A stretch of 64,000 nt of DNA from UBA6544 sp038131165. GTDB taxonomy: Bacteria; Pseudomonadota; Alphaproteobacteria; UBA8366. The position numbers and the translations under genes are program-made. Positions 33,322 to 42,319 of this stretch are shown in pieces. Under the pieces are notes generated by a model. The model saw only the letters and a list, made by a program, of their open reading frames with translations, was not told the origin of the DNA and did no database searches. Where the stretch lies: positions 1 through 64,000 of the forward strand of contig JAYPOZ010000002.1 in NCBI GenBank assembly GCA_038131165.1, read 5' to 3'. Every line of letters starts with the position of its first letter. Within the stretch, counting starts at the first letter, position 1.

Positions 33322-35556
33322 GTGGCGCGCCGCCCGTCGCATCCCAAGGAACGTCCAACCAAACAACAGATCCTCGACCACGTCGAAAAAGCCCGAGGGC
33401 AAATCGGCAAGCGGGAAATCGCCCGCGCCTTCCATTTGGCGGGGCCCGACAGGGTATGGCTGAAACAGGTTCTCAAAGAGCTCGAAGACGAGGGATTGCT
33501 GGAGCGTCAACGGGGCCGCAAGGTGATCCGCGCCGGCCACCTGCCCGAGGTCACGGTTCTCCGTGTCAGCCATCTCGACGACGACGGCGAAGTGATCGCG
33601 GTTCCGGCCAATTGGCCGGACGGCGAGACGCCGCCCCCGGTCATCTACCTGGCCCCGAGCCCGCGGCAAAAATTAACGCCCGGCATCGGCGACCGTGTCC
33701 TGGCACGCCTGAAGCGGATCGATTCCGCGAGCTACGAGGCCGAGCCGATCAAGCTCCTGGGACCGGCGGCGCAATCGCTGCTGGGCGTCTTCGAGCGCGA
33801 TGAGAAAGGCCAGGGCGTCCTCAACCCGACCGACCGGCGGCACAAGTACCCCTACGCGATCGCTCCCGATCACGAAGGCGGCGCCCAACCGGGCGAATAT
33901 GTGATCGCTGAAGCCATGCCGGGCGGAGAACGGCGTAACCGAGCGCGTGTTCTGGAACGAATCGGCTCCAGCGAAGACCCAAAATCGATCAGTCTTGTCT
34001 CGATCCACACCCATGGCCTGCCGGTCGAGTTTCCGCCCGCCGCGCTGCAACAGGCGGAGCGTGCCGAACCGGCCACCCTCGACGGGCGCGAAGACCTGCG
34101 CGGCTTGCCGCTGGTCACCATCGACGGCGCCGACGCCCGGGATTTCGACGACGCGGTGTTCGCCGAGGCGGACGCCGACAAGTCGAACCCGAAGGGATGG
34201 CGCATCGTCGTCGCGATCGCCGATGTCGCCTGGTATGTGCGCCCCGGCGACCCATTGGACAGGGCCGCTCAGGAACGCGGAAATTCGGCGTATTTTCCGG
34301 ATCGCGTCGTACCAATGCTGCCGGAGCAACTGTCGAACAACCTCTGCTCGCTGCGGCCCGGCGAAGACCGGGCCTGCCTCGCGGTCGACATGCGGATCGA
34401 CAACGCGGGCGAGCTCTTGAGCTATCGATTCACGCGCGGTTTGATGCGCTCGGCGGCGCGCCTGACTTACGAGCAACTGCAGACGGCCCGCGACGGCACC
34501 GATGACGACAAGACGCGCCCTCTGCGGTCGACGGTGATCGAGCCCCTCTATGGCGCCTTCGCGGCACTCGCCCGCGCCCGCGACAAACGGGGGACCCTGG
34601 ACCTCGAAATTCCCGAACGGCAGGTCCTGTTCCGCGACGACGGCTGGATCGACAAGATCGTGCCGCGCGCGCGCCTCGACAGTCACCGATTGATCGAAGA
34701 GTTCATGATCGCGGCGAACGTTGCGGCCGCCGATGCGCTTCACGCACAAGATGCCCCGGTGATGTACCGCATTCACGAACCACCGAGCCTCGGCAATTTG
34801 GAAACCTTGCGGGCGTCGTTGGCGGCATTGGAATTCAAGCTGGCACACGCGGGCACGATCCGGCCCCACCATTTCGCCGGCATCCTGCAAAAAGCGGCCG
34901 ACACCGATAAGCTGCATATCGTCAGCGACCTGATCCTCCGCGCCCAGTCGAAGGCGGTCTACAGTCCGGAGGAGATCGGCCATTTCGGCCTGGCGCTCCG
35001 GCGGTATTGCCATTTCACGTCGCCGATCCGGCGGTATGCCGACCTGCTCGTCCACCGCGCGCTGATACGCACCTTCGAACTGGGCGAAGGCGCGCTGCCG
35101 CCCGAAGCGGACGAAGGCTTTGCCGAGATAGGCGAGCAAATTTCGGCGACCGAACGCCGCGCCGCAGCCGCGGAGAGAGAGGCGCTCGACCGTTTCACCT
35201 CCGCCTTCCTCGCGGACCGTATCGGCAGCGTATTCTCGGGCCGCGTCAGCGGCGTGACCCGCTTCGGCCTGTTCATCTGCCTCGACGAGACCGGCGCGGA
35301 CGGATTCGTCCCGGTGCGGACTTTGCCGTGGGACCGATACTTCCACGACGAGATCCACCACAGTCTGAAGGGCGACGCGACGGGGCTCACCTTTTCGCTG
35401 GGGCAAAGAATTACCGCGGAACTGCTTGAGGCCGAACCGCGGACAGGCAGTCTGGTTTTCAGGCTTACCGACGTCGAAGGCGGACACGCGAGCAAACGCT
35501 CCAAAAAACCGCATCCTGCGCAGCGCGGTCGCCGCAAGGGAAGGCGCCGCAAATAG
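33322..35556 (+). CDS. rnr: Ribonuclease R
   Basis: The protein has 744 residues and is a 3'-5' exoribonuclease of the RNB family. An N-terminal winged-helix segment (IGKREIARAFHLAG) precedes cold-shock domains, the RNB core with DGADARDFDDAVFAE near 268, and a C-terminal S1 domain (SGRVSGVTRFGLFICL). A basic tail follows, ending RGRRKGRRRK. RNase R degrades structured RNA and acts in rRNA quality control. The start is GTG at 33322, only 4 nt after the topA stop, so translation is coupled with topA. Confidence 0.95.
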   Translation: MARRPSHPKERPTKQQILDHVEKARGQIGKREIARAFHLAGPDRVWLKQVLKELEDEGLLERQRGRKVIRAGHLPEVTVLRVSHLDDDGEVIAVPANWPDGETPPPVIYLAPSPRQKLTPGIGDRVLARLKRIDSASYEAEPIKLLGPAAQSLLGVFERDEKGQGVLNPTDRRHKYPYAIAPDHEGGAQPGEYVIAEAMPGGERRNRARVLERIGSSEDPKSISLVSIHTHGLPVEFPPAALQQAERAEPATLDGREDLRGLPLVTIDGADARDFDDAVFAEADADKSNPKGWRIVVAIADVAWYVRPGDPLDRAAQERGNSAYFPDRVVPMLPEQLSNNLCSLRPGEDRACLAVDMRIDNAGELLSYRFTRGLMRSAARLTYEQLQTARDGTDDDKTRPLRSTVIEPLYGAFAALARARDKRGTLDLEIPERQVLFRDDGWIDKIVPRARLDSHRLIEEFMIAANVAAADALHAQDAPVMYRIHEPPSLGNLETLRASLAALEFKLAHAGTIRPHHFAGILQKAADTDKLHIVSDLILRAQSKAVYSPEEIGHFGLALRRYCHFTSPIRRYADLLVHRALIRTFELGEGALPPEADEGFAEIGEQISATERRAAAAEREALDRFTSAFLADRIGSVFSGRVSGVTRFGLFICLDETGADGFVPVRTLPWDRYFHDEIHHSLKGDATGLTFSLGQRITAELLEAEPRTGSLVFRLTDVEGGHASKRSKKPHPAQRGRRKGRRRK

Positions 35557-35599
35557 ATCGTGGTTGGACTTGCGGCACTTCCACGCTTATTTACAGAAG

Positions 35600-37189
35600 A
35601 TGCCTTTCCGCTTTCGAGCCCATATGAATTCGGCGATCCGGCCTGCAACGGCGGGGTTTCTGATCCTTTGCCTGCTGGCTGTCGGCGGATGCAGTGCGAA
35701 TTCCGACCCATCGGACAGGCTTCGCTTCGATCCGGCTTCCGCCGTCGAATTTTTCGATGCCGGGTTGTCTTACATCCGCGACGTCTACATCGACCCCTCG
35801 GACATCGAGGAACTCGCACTCGCGGGGCTAAACGGCTTGCGGCGCATCGAGCCGAATATCGCCGTCGCTCGAAGCTCCGACCGGCGCCGTTTCATCGTCC
35901 TGATGGACGGAACGCCGGTCGATGAAATCGAAATCGCCAACAAGAACGACGTCAGGACCCTGGCGGAAACGGCGGCGCATGCGGTTGCCGCCGCGCAGCG
36001 GACATCCGACCGCCTTCGGCATGCCAGTGCCGAGGCAATATACGAAGCGATCTTCGATACCATCGCCAGGCGGCTGGATCCCTATACCCGTTATGCATCG
36101 GCCGAAGCCGCACGCGAGGAGCGCGCGGATCGAGACGGCTTCGGCGGTATCGGCATCACGATAGAAATTCACCCGGACGGCGCCCTCATCGCATCGGTCA
36201 AGAAGGGACAACCCGCGGAAAGCACGGGCCTGCTGGTCGGCGACCGCATTCTGGCCATTGCCGGACATTCGATATCCGGTTTTCCGCTCCGTCGTATCGT
36301 CAACTTGCTCCGCGGGCCGGTCGGTAAAACCGTCGCGCTGACCATTCGCAGAGATGCCTTGGGCGAACCGTTCGAGATTTCGGTCCGGCGCGAACGGATC
36401 GTGCTGCAGACGGTTTATCTGAGCCGCGACAAAGACTTCGCCCATATTCGTGTCACCGGATTCAACCAAGAAACGTCGCATGAACTCCGGGCGGCGGCGG
36501 ACACCGCGTACCGCGACCTCGGCTCCCGCTTGCGGGGCCTCATTATCGACATGCGCGGCAATCCGGGCGGTCTCCTCGATCAGGCGGTAGAGATCGCCGA
36601 CCTGTTTCTCGACCACGGCGCGATCCTGCGCACCCGCGGCCGCCACCCGCGCAGCCAACAGTTCTTCGACGCCAACAGCGAAACCATCGCCAAGGGCCTT
36701 CCCATCGCCGTGCTGATGGACGGCGCTTCGGCATCCGCGGCGGAAATCGTCGCATCTGCCTTGCAAGACCAGGGACGCGCAATCGTCGTCGGCGCGAGCA
36801 GCTTCGGCAAGGGTACGGTCCAACAGGTCCTGCGGCTGCCGAATGATGGAGAATTGATTTTAACCTGGGCGCGCATGCATGCGCCTTCGGGATACGTATT
36901 GCATAAACTCGGTGTGCTGCCGACGGTATGCAGCGGCAAACTGCAGCGCGACTCCGGCAACATTGCGGAAGCTCTCGATAAGATCAGCGTCCAGATTCGG
37001 CAGGATTTTCGGGCGCGCCGAAACGCCGACAACGCGGACGAGGAAGCCCAGGCAGCGATCAAGGCGCTCTGTCCCTGGCAGCCGCAGGAAGGCGGCGATT
37101 TCGACCTCGAAATCGCCGAGCGGGTCCTTGAGAGACGCCCCCTATACAACAAGATGCTCGCTCAGGCGCGCACCGGAACGGGAAGTTGA
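35600..37189 (+). CDS. S41 family C-terminal processing peptidase, lipoprotein
   Basis: The protein has 529 residues. The N-terminus has a hydrophobic stretch ending in the lipobox LAVGGC, so it is probably an outer-envelope lipoprotein. A PDZ domain (GIGITIEIHPDGALIASVKKG) precedes the protease core, which has IIDMRGNPGGLLDQA, the nucleophile region MDGASASAAEI and the catalytic Lys in SSFGKGTVQQ. The Ser-Lys pair is intact. The start is ATG 35600 or 35624; 35600 is preferred because it gives the longer, positively charged n-region. It lies 43 nt after rnr and may share its transcript. Confidence 0.88.
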   Translation: MPFRFRAHMNSAIRPATAGFLILCLLAVGGCSANSDPSDRLRFDPASAVEFFDAGLSYIRDVYIDPSDIEELALAGLNGLRRIEPNIAVARSSDRRRFIVLMDGTPVDEIEIANKNDVRTLAETAAHAVAAAQRTSDRLRHASAEAIYEAIFDTIARRLDPYTRYASAEAAREERADRDGFGGIGITIEIHPDGALIASVKKGQPAESTGLLVGDRILAIAGHSISGFPLRRIVNLLRGPVGKTVALTIRRDALGEPFEISVRRERIVLQTVYLSRDKDFAHIRVTGFNQETSHELRAAADTAYRDLGSRLRGLIIDMRGNPGGLLDQAVEIADLFLDHGAILRTRGRHPRSQQFFDANSETIAKGLPIAVLMDGASASAAEIVASALQDQGRAIVVGASSFGKGTVQQVLRLPNDGELILTWARMHAPSGYVLHKLGVLPTVCSGKLQRDSGNIAEALDKISVQIRQDFRARRNADNADEEAQAAIKALCPWQPQEGGDFDLEIAERVLERRPLYNKMLAQARTGTGS

Positions 37190-37191
37190 GT

Positions 37192-37896
37192 ATGCCAAAC
37201 GACGATAGAGCCGCCGCCCCCCCGGCGCGGCCCGCACGCCCCCGACATGCCGCCAGCCTCGTCCTCCTGCAGGGAGAGACCGAGAGGCCGGAGGTTCTGC
37301 TTGGACGGCGGCCGATGACGGCGCGTTTCATGCCGGGCGTCTATGTCTTTCCGGGCGGCGCGCTCGAACGCGGCGATCACGCGGTGGCAACCGCGCTCCA
37401 TCTCAGACCGGATGTGGAATTGAGACTGGCCCGGCACGGCGGACCCCGGCGGGCAAAGGCGCTGGCCTGGACGGCGATCAGGGAGACGTGGGAGGAAACC
37501 GGCGTATTGGTCGGCAATCCCGGCCGATTTGAGCCGCGCCGCACAACGCCGGCGACGGAGGCCTTCCGGGATGCCGGATTGGTACCCGCGCCGTCGCAAC
37601 TCGACTATATCGTACGCGCCGTAACGCCGTCGCATTCGCCTATTCGGTTCGACACCCGGTTTTTTCTCGGCAACGGCGCGGTCACCGGCGGTACTTTGTT
37701 CGAAACAAGCGAACTCGAGGATATTGGATGGTACCCATTGCACGATGTCCTCGGCGGCCTGAAGATCATGGGCGTAACCCAGTTCGTCCTTGAAGAGGCG
37801 TGGCGCACATGGCGCCTGGGATTACGCCCGGACGCGAAACGGGAAACGCCCGTATTGACCCGCCGCAAAGGCGTTCGGGTCATAAAACGCGAATGA
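37192..37896 (+). CDS. Nudix hydrolase with an interrupted Nudix box
   Basis: The protein has 234 residues. FPGGALERGDH opens the Nudix box and AIRETWEETGVLVG (R-E-x2-x-E-E-x-G) closes it, but the two parts are separated by about 30 extra residues. Standard boxes span only 23 residues. Human NUDT19 has an insertion at the same place, and bacterial relatives exist. The family cleaves pyrophosphate bonds in NDP-X or CoA derivatives; CoA would suit the acyl-CoA-rich context but this is not shown. It starts at 37192 right after the protease gene. Confidence 0.85.
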   Translation: MPNDDRAAAPPARPARPRHAASLVLLQGETERPEVLLGRRPMTARFMPGVYVFPGGALERGDHAVATALHLRPDVELRLARHGGPRRAKALAWTAIRETWEETGVLVGNPGRFEPRRTTPATEAFRDAGLVPAPSQLDYIVRAVTPSHSPIRFDTRFFLGNGAVTGGTLFETSELEDIGWYPLHDVLGGLKIMGVTQFVLEEAWRTWRLGLRPDAKRETPVLTRRKGVRVIKRE

Positions 37897-37898
37897 AC

Positions 37899-37926
37899 TT
37901 GACTTGGCCGGCGGCGAAGGTATGTT
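37899..37926 (+). promoter_or_regulatory. Sigma-70-type promoter for rpmG
   Basis: TTGACT (37899-37904) and TATGTT (37921-37926) are separated by 16 nt. Transcription would start about 45 nt before the rpmG ATG. It is a good match for a housekeeping promoter in this genome. Confidence 0.6.
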
Positions 37927-37980
37927 TTCGGCCAATACAGCGCGGACACTGCCCTCGCGGGCGCTATCGGAATAAAGACC

Positions 37981-38148
37981 ATGGCAAAACCCAGTTCACT
38001 TTTGGTTAAGCTCGTCAGCACGGCGGACACCGGTTACTATTACGTAACGAAGAAGAACCCCCGCACGCAGACGGAGAAGCTCAGCTTCCGGAAATATGAT
38101 CCGGTCGCGCGCAAGCACGTGGAATTTAAGGAAGGCAAAATTAAGTAG
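37981..38148 (+). CDS. rpmG: 50S ribosomal protein L33
   Basis: The protein has 55 residues: MAKPSSLLVKLVSTADTG at the start, then the YYYVTKKNPRTQTEKLSF core and a VEFKEGKIK end. It belongs to the Cys-free L33 type that needs no zinc. L33 sits near the E site of the large subunit. The gene is monocistronic, with its own promoter upstream and an intrinsic terminator starting 27 nt after the stop. Confidence 0.95.
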   Translation: MAKPSSLLVKLVSTADTGYYYVTKKNPRTQTEKLSFRKYDPVARKHVEFKEGKIK

Positions 38149-38175
38149 GCATTACCCTGAATTCGCGATGAAAAG

Positions 38176-38199
38176 ATGCCGCCCTATGGCGGCATTTTT
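38176..38199 (+). terminator. Intrinsic terminator of rpmG
   Basis: ATGCCGCC (38176-38183) and GGCGGCAT (38188-38195) pair around the 4-nt loop CTAT, followed by a T-run to 38199. It is a typical Rho-independent terminator and also separates rpmG from the convergent pleD gene. Confidence 0.9.
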
Positions 38200-38220
38200 G
38201 TTGGCGGACCAATACTTTCT

Positions 38221-39651
38221 TCAGGCTTTCGCGGCGTTCGGATTCGATGCGGGAACGGCATCCACAACGCCATCCGGCGTCCAACATTTTACCCGGTTCC
38301 GGCCATCCGCCTTCGCGGCGTAAAGCGCTTCATCGGCGCGGTTGATAAGGCTGACGGTCGTATCTTTTCCGACCACATCGACTTCGGCCACACCGATACT
38401 GATCGTCACGTCCAGTTTCTCGTCGGCCGTGATCGCCGTGAACGGGAGATCGGCGACAGCATGCCGCAGCCGTTCGGCAACCGTCATCGCCACGCCCAAG
38501 TCGGTCTCCGGCATCACGACGACGAACTCCTCGCCGCCATAGCGAGCAACCGTATCGAAGCTGCGCACGCCTTTCATGACCCGGGCGCACAGTTCCTGCA
38601 GAACTTCATCGCCCGTCGCATGCCCGAAATTATCGTTAATCCGCTTGAAATGATCGATATCGAACATGATCACCGAAAGATGACGGCGACCGCCCGTAAT
38701 CCGCTCGATCAGGCCGCTCAAATGCGCTTCGAGGTAGCGACGGTTATAGAGCCCCGTCAGACCGTCGGTCAGCGCCATCTCGAAACTGCGTTCATAGTTC
38801 TCACGCAGTTTCGCTTGATAGCGCCGGCGGCGGACCTGCGTCCGGCAACGCGCCAGTAATTCGTTTTGGTCGATCGGCCGCACCACGTAATCGTTGCATC
38901 CAAGATCCATGGCCTTGGCCAACCGTTCGGTATCCGATTCCTCGACAACGATCAAAATCGGCAAATAGCGCAAAGCCTCGACGGATCGAATTTGAGCGCA
39001 GAGTCGAAGCGAATCCTGTCCTTCAAGCCGCAATTCGACGATCGCCATGTCGAATTGCGCCGCCGAAAGGCGCTCGATCGATTCGGCCGGAGTCCGGGCG
39101 ACGACGCAGTCATGGCCATCGGCCAGAAGCATCTCGGACAACTGCGCTGCGTAAAATTCCTTGTCTTCGACAATCAAGACCTGCGCATCCGAACCGCTTT
39201 CATCGGAACTGCCGGTGGCCCCGTTAAGCGCTGCCAAACTTTCCGACGTGCGTTCCCTCAGCCGCCATTCATCCATCAGCATCTTCAGCCTGACAAGCGA
39301 GCGCACGCGCGCGAACAAAGCCCGGTCATCGACCGGCTTGGTCAGGAAATCATCCGCGCCCGCCTGCAATCCCCGCACTCTGTCCTCCCGGTCGGACAAG
39401 GCCGTTACCATCACCACGGGAATATGGTTGCTCTCCGGGTTTGCCTTTATTTTCTCGCATACCTCGAAACCGTCCATTCCGGGCATCATAACGTCGAGCA
39501 GAACAATGTCGGGCGGATCGTCGGCGATACGCTCCAAGGCTTCCGCGCCGCTCGAGGCGGTCACGACTTCGAAATACTGACTGGAAAGTTTCGCCTCCAA
39601 CAGCTTCAAGTTCGGAAGCAGGTCGTCGACGACTAGGACACGCGCGGTCAT
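38221..39651 (-). CDS. pleD: Response regulator with GGDEF output, PleD
   Basis: The protein has 476 residues. The first receiver domain carries phospho-acceptor D53 (VLLDVMMPGMDG). The second receiver (about 157-275) has Glu where Asp would be (MAIVELRLEG), so it is probably an adaptor domain, as in Caulobacter PleD. The GGDEF domain has an active site GGEEF and the RSFD inhibitory-site motif five residues before it, so it should be feedback-inhibited by cyclic di-GMP. PleD makes cyclic di-GMP at the cell pole after phosphorylation. It follows divK by 6 nt. Confidence 0.94.
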   Translation of the reverse strand: MTARVLVVDDLLPNLKLLEAKLSSQYFEVVTASSGAEALERIADDPPDIVLLDVMMPGMDGFEVCEKIKANPESNHIPVVMVTALSDREDRVRGLQAGADDFLTKPVDDRALFARVRSLVRLKMLMDEWRLRERTSESLAALNGATGSSDESGSDAQVLIVEDKEFYAAQLSEMLLADGHDCVVARTPAESIERLSAAQFDMAIVELRLEGQDSLRLCAQIRSVEALRYLPILIVVEESDTERLAKAMDLGCNDYVVRPIDQNELLARCRTQVRRRRYQAKLRENYERSFEMALTDGLTGLYNRRYLEAHLSGLIERITGGRRHLSVIMFDIDHFKRINDNFGHATGDEVLQELCARVMKGVRSFDTVARYGGEEFVVVMPETDLGVAMTVAERLRHAVADLPFTAITADEKLDVTISIGVAEVDVVGKDTTVSLINRADEALYAAKADGRNRVKCWTPDGVVDAVPASNPNAAKA

Positions 39652-39657
39652 TGGCAG

Positions 39658-40023
39658 CTAGCGAAGAAACTGCTCGACCGTCTCCAAGAAATTCGTCACG
39701 GAGATCGGTTTCGCAATATATGCTTCACAACCACCTTCACGAATTTTCTCTTCATCTCCCTTCATGGCAAAGGCGGTTACGGCGACAACGGGAATCCGTT
39801 TGAGATTGTCGTCCTCCTTTAGCCATTTGGTGATTTCGAGCCCGGACACTTCCGGCAATTGGATATCCATCAGGATCAAATCCGGCATGTGCGCACGCGC
39901 CATTTTCAGCGCCTCCATACCGTCCCGAGTCTGCAGAATGTCGTAGCCCTTCGACTCCAACAAATCGTGAAAGAGCTTCATGTTCAGCTCGTTGTCTTCG
40001 ACGATCAGTATTTTCTTCGCCAT
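39658..40023 (-). CDS. divK: Single-domain response regulator DivK
   Basis: The protein has 121 residues, starting MAKKILIVEDNELNMKLFHD. It is a lone receiver domain with phospho-acceptor D53 (LILMDIQLPEVSG), T/S at the switch position (VVAVTAFAM) and Lys in AYIAKPISV. In alphaproteobacteria DivK controls polarity and the CtrA pathway through PleC/DivJ and DivL. The gene pair divK-pleD is conserved. A GATAATTATC palindrome lies at 40072-40081, about 50 nt upstream, and might be a control site. Confidence 0.94.
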   Translation of the reverse strand: MAKKILIVEDNELNMKLFHDLLESKGYDILQTRDGMEALKMARAHMPDLILMDIQLPEVSGLEITKWLKEDDNLKRIPVVAVTAFAMKGDEEKIREGGCEAYIAKPISVTNFLETVEQFLR

Positions 40024-40204
40024 TTTCTGCCATTCCCGTCGGTGCGGGACCATAGATCGTGTTGTGAACGAGATAATTATCGTTGCCGCAATTGCCCTCT
40101 ATCCCGTCCCTTGCGCTTCGCTAGTATAATGCCAAGGCGTGACTACACAATGGCGGCAAATTCGGAATGGGTATGAATTCCGACCCAAGTAGAGGAACAG
40201 GTCA

Positions 40205-41110
40205 TTGCGGATCGGCGTAGATATCGGCGGCACGAAGCTGGAAGCCGCCGCGATGAATGCCGGGGGGGAGCTCCTCCTGCGCCGGCGCACCGCCACTCCG
40301 CGCGGCAATTACGACGCCGTCGTCGAGGCCATCGCTGAGCTTGTTCTCTCTGTGGAAGCTGAACTCGACCAGGAATGTTCGCTTGGATTCGGCATACCTG
40401 GCACAATCTCGCCCGCGACCGGATTGGTAAAGAATGCCTTCAATTCGCCGTTCAACGGCCATCCGCTGGATAAGGACCTGGCGGCGCGCTTCGGCCGCCC
40501 GGTCAAACTGATGAACGATGCGAATTGTTTCGCCCTCTCGGAGGCCCGCGACGGTGCCGGCGCCGGTCACGCCGTGGTCTTCGGGGCGATTTTGGGCACC
40601 GGCTGCGGCAGCGGCATCGTCATCGACGGAAACGTCCTGGGCGGCCGGAACGCCGTCGCCGGAGAGTGGGGACACAATCCGTTGCCCTGGGCGGACGGGA
40701 CCGATCGGCCGGGATTGCCGTGCGATTGCGGGAAGATAGGCTGCATCGAGACCTATATCTCGGGGACCGGTCTCACGCGGCAACATGCCGAACAGACGGA
40801 GCAAACGCTTCCCGCCGTGCAGATCGTCGAGAATGCCCAGAATGGCTGCACGGCGGCGCTCCGGAGCCTCGCCCGCTACGAAGACCAGCTGGCCCGCGCG
40901 CTGGCAAGCATCATCAACGTGATCGATCCTGACGTCATTGTCCTGGGTGGCGGCATGTCCAACGTCGAGCGGTTATACGCAAATGTTCCGGCCCTGTGGG
41001 CGAACTGGGTCTTTTCGGACCGGGTGGATACGCCGCTACGGCCGCCGCTATACGGGGATTCCAGCGGCGTGCGCGGGGCCGCCTGGCTATGGGAAAGCCC
41101 GGCGCGATGA
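40205..41110 (+). CDS. ROK family sugar kinase
   Basis: The protein has 301 residues. The ATP motif IGVDIGGTKLEAAAM lies at the N-terminus, GTGCGSGIVIDG follows, and the ROK zinc motif CDCGKIGCIETYISG lies near 178. ROK kinases phosphorylate glucose, fructose, N-acetylglucosamine or N-acetylmannosamine. The start is TTG at 40205, with a good AGAGGAACAGG site; no ATG fits. Its TGA overlaps the ATG of dinB. Which sugar it uses cannot be read. Confidence 0.88.
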   Translation: MRIGVDIGGTKLEAAAMNAGGELLLRRRTATPRGNYDAVVEAIAELVLSVEAELDQECSLGFGIPGTISPATGLVKNAFNSPFNGHPLDKDLAARFGRPVKLMNDANCFALSEARDGAGAGHAVVFGAILGTGCGSGIVIDGNVLGGRNAVAGEWGHNPLPWADGTDRPGLPCDCGKIGCIETYISGTGLTRQHAEQTEQTLPAVQIVENAQNGCTAALRSLARYEDQLARALASIINVIDPDVIVLGGGMSNVERLYANVPALWANWVFSDRVDTPLRPPLYGDSSGVRGAAWLWESPAR

Positions 41111-42315
41111 CGCAGACGACCGCCACCCTATGCCGCAACTGCCTGGCCGACTTCCAAGCGCCCTCGCAAGACGGGCGCTGCTCCCAATGCGGGTCGACCC
41201 GGCTCGTCGGCCATGGCGAACTCCACGATCTGACGATCGCGCATATCGACTGCGACGCCTTCTATGCCTCGGTGGAGAAACGGGACAATCCCGAACTTAA
41301 GGACAAGCCCGTCATCATCGGCGGCGGCCAACGGGGCGTCGTCGCGGCGGCATGCTACGTCGCACGCCTCTATGGCGTCCGCTCGGCGATGCCGATGTTC
41401 AAAGCCCGCAAGGCGTGCCCCGAGGCAGTCGTCATTCGCCCGAACATGGCGAAATATAAGCGCGTCGGAGAGGAAATCCGCACTCTGATGAAGCAGGTCA
41501 CGCCCCTCGTCCAGCCGCTGTCGATCGACGAAGCTTTCCTAGACCTCAGCGCGGTCGTCGCGGGGAGCACCACGAGCGCGGCGTCCCGGCTGGCGGCGCT
41601 GGTCCTCCGCATCGAGGAACGGGTCGGGGTCAGCGCCAGTGTCGGATTGAGCTACAACAAATTCCTCGCCAAGATCGCGTCCGACCTGGACAAGCCGCGC
41701 GGCTTTGCCGTCATCGGCCGTGCCGAGGCGTGCGATTTCCTGGCCGAACGGCCGGTCTCCCTGCTTTGGGGCGTCGGGAAGTCCCTCGCCGGCAAATTGC
41801 GCCGAGACGGCATTACGAAGATTGGGCAGCTACAGAACATCGACGCGCGCGAACTTGCCGGAAGATACGGATCGATCGGCGAGCGGCTCGCGCTTTTCGC
41901 CCGTGGCGAAGACCCACGCCGCGTCGAGCCCGATTCCCCGACCAAGAGCATATCGGCGGAGACCACCTTCACGTCGGACATCCGCGACCTCGACACTTTG
42001 ACCGCCCAGATCGAACCGCTTTGCGATACGGTCGCAAATCGGCTGCAAAGCAAGGGGCTCGCCGGGCGCGGCGTCACGGTCAAACTCAAACAGTCGGATT
42101 TTCGGCTGCTCACCCGCGCCCGACGCCTGGCCAACCCGACGCAGCGGGCCGAGACGATATTTCAGGCCGCCCGGCAAATCCTGGAGCACGAAGCGGATGG
42201 CCGAAGCTTTCGGTTGATTGGCGTCGGGGTCGCCGACCTCACGGATTCCGCCGAGGCCGACCCTCCCGACCTGTTTGCCATGGCGGCGGCGCCGAACCGC
42301 TCCGACGTTCCCTAA
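41107..42315 (+). CDS. dinB: DNA polymerase IV with N-terminal zinc ribbon
   Basis: The protein has 402 residues and is a Y-family translesion polymerase. The catalytic acidic residues sit in IAHIDCDAFYASVE and PLSIDEAFLDLS. Before the polymerase core, residues about 10-29 form a four-Cys ribbon (CRNC and CSQCG) that E. coli DinB lacks but related alphaproteobacteria share. Little-finger motifs lie in the C-terminal part, and a beta-clamp-binding tail is not obvious. The ATG overlaps the ROK stop (ATGA). It converges with eipB, 4 nt apart. Confidence 0.92.
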   Translation: MTQTTATLCRNCLADFQAPSQDGRCSQCGSTRLVGHGELHDLTIAHIDCDAFYASVEKRDNPELKDKPVIIGGGQRGVVAAACYVARLYGVRSAMPMFKARKACPEAVVIRPNMAKYKRVGEEIRTLMKQVTPLVQPLSIDEAFLDLSAVVAGSTTSAASRLAALVLRIEERVGVSASVGLSYNKFLAKIASDLDKPRGFAVIGRAEACDFLAERPVSLLWGVGKSLAGKLRRDGITKIGQLQNIDARELAGRYGSIGERLALFARGEDPRRVEPDSPTKSISAETTFTSDIRDLDTLTAQIEPLCDTVANRLQSKGLAGRGVTVKLKQSDFRLLTRARRLANPTQRAETIFQAARQILEHEADGRSFRLIGVGVADLTDSAEADPPDLFAMAAAPNRSDVP

Positions 42316-42319
42316 GGGG

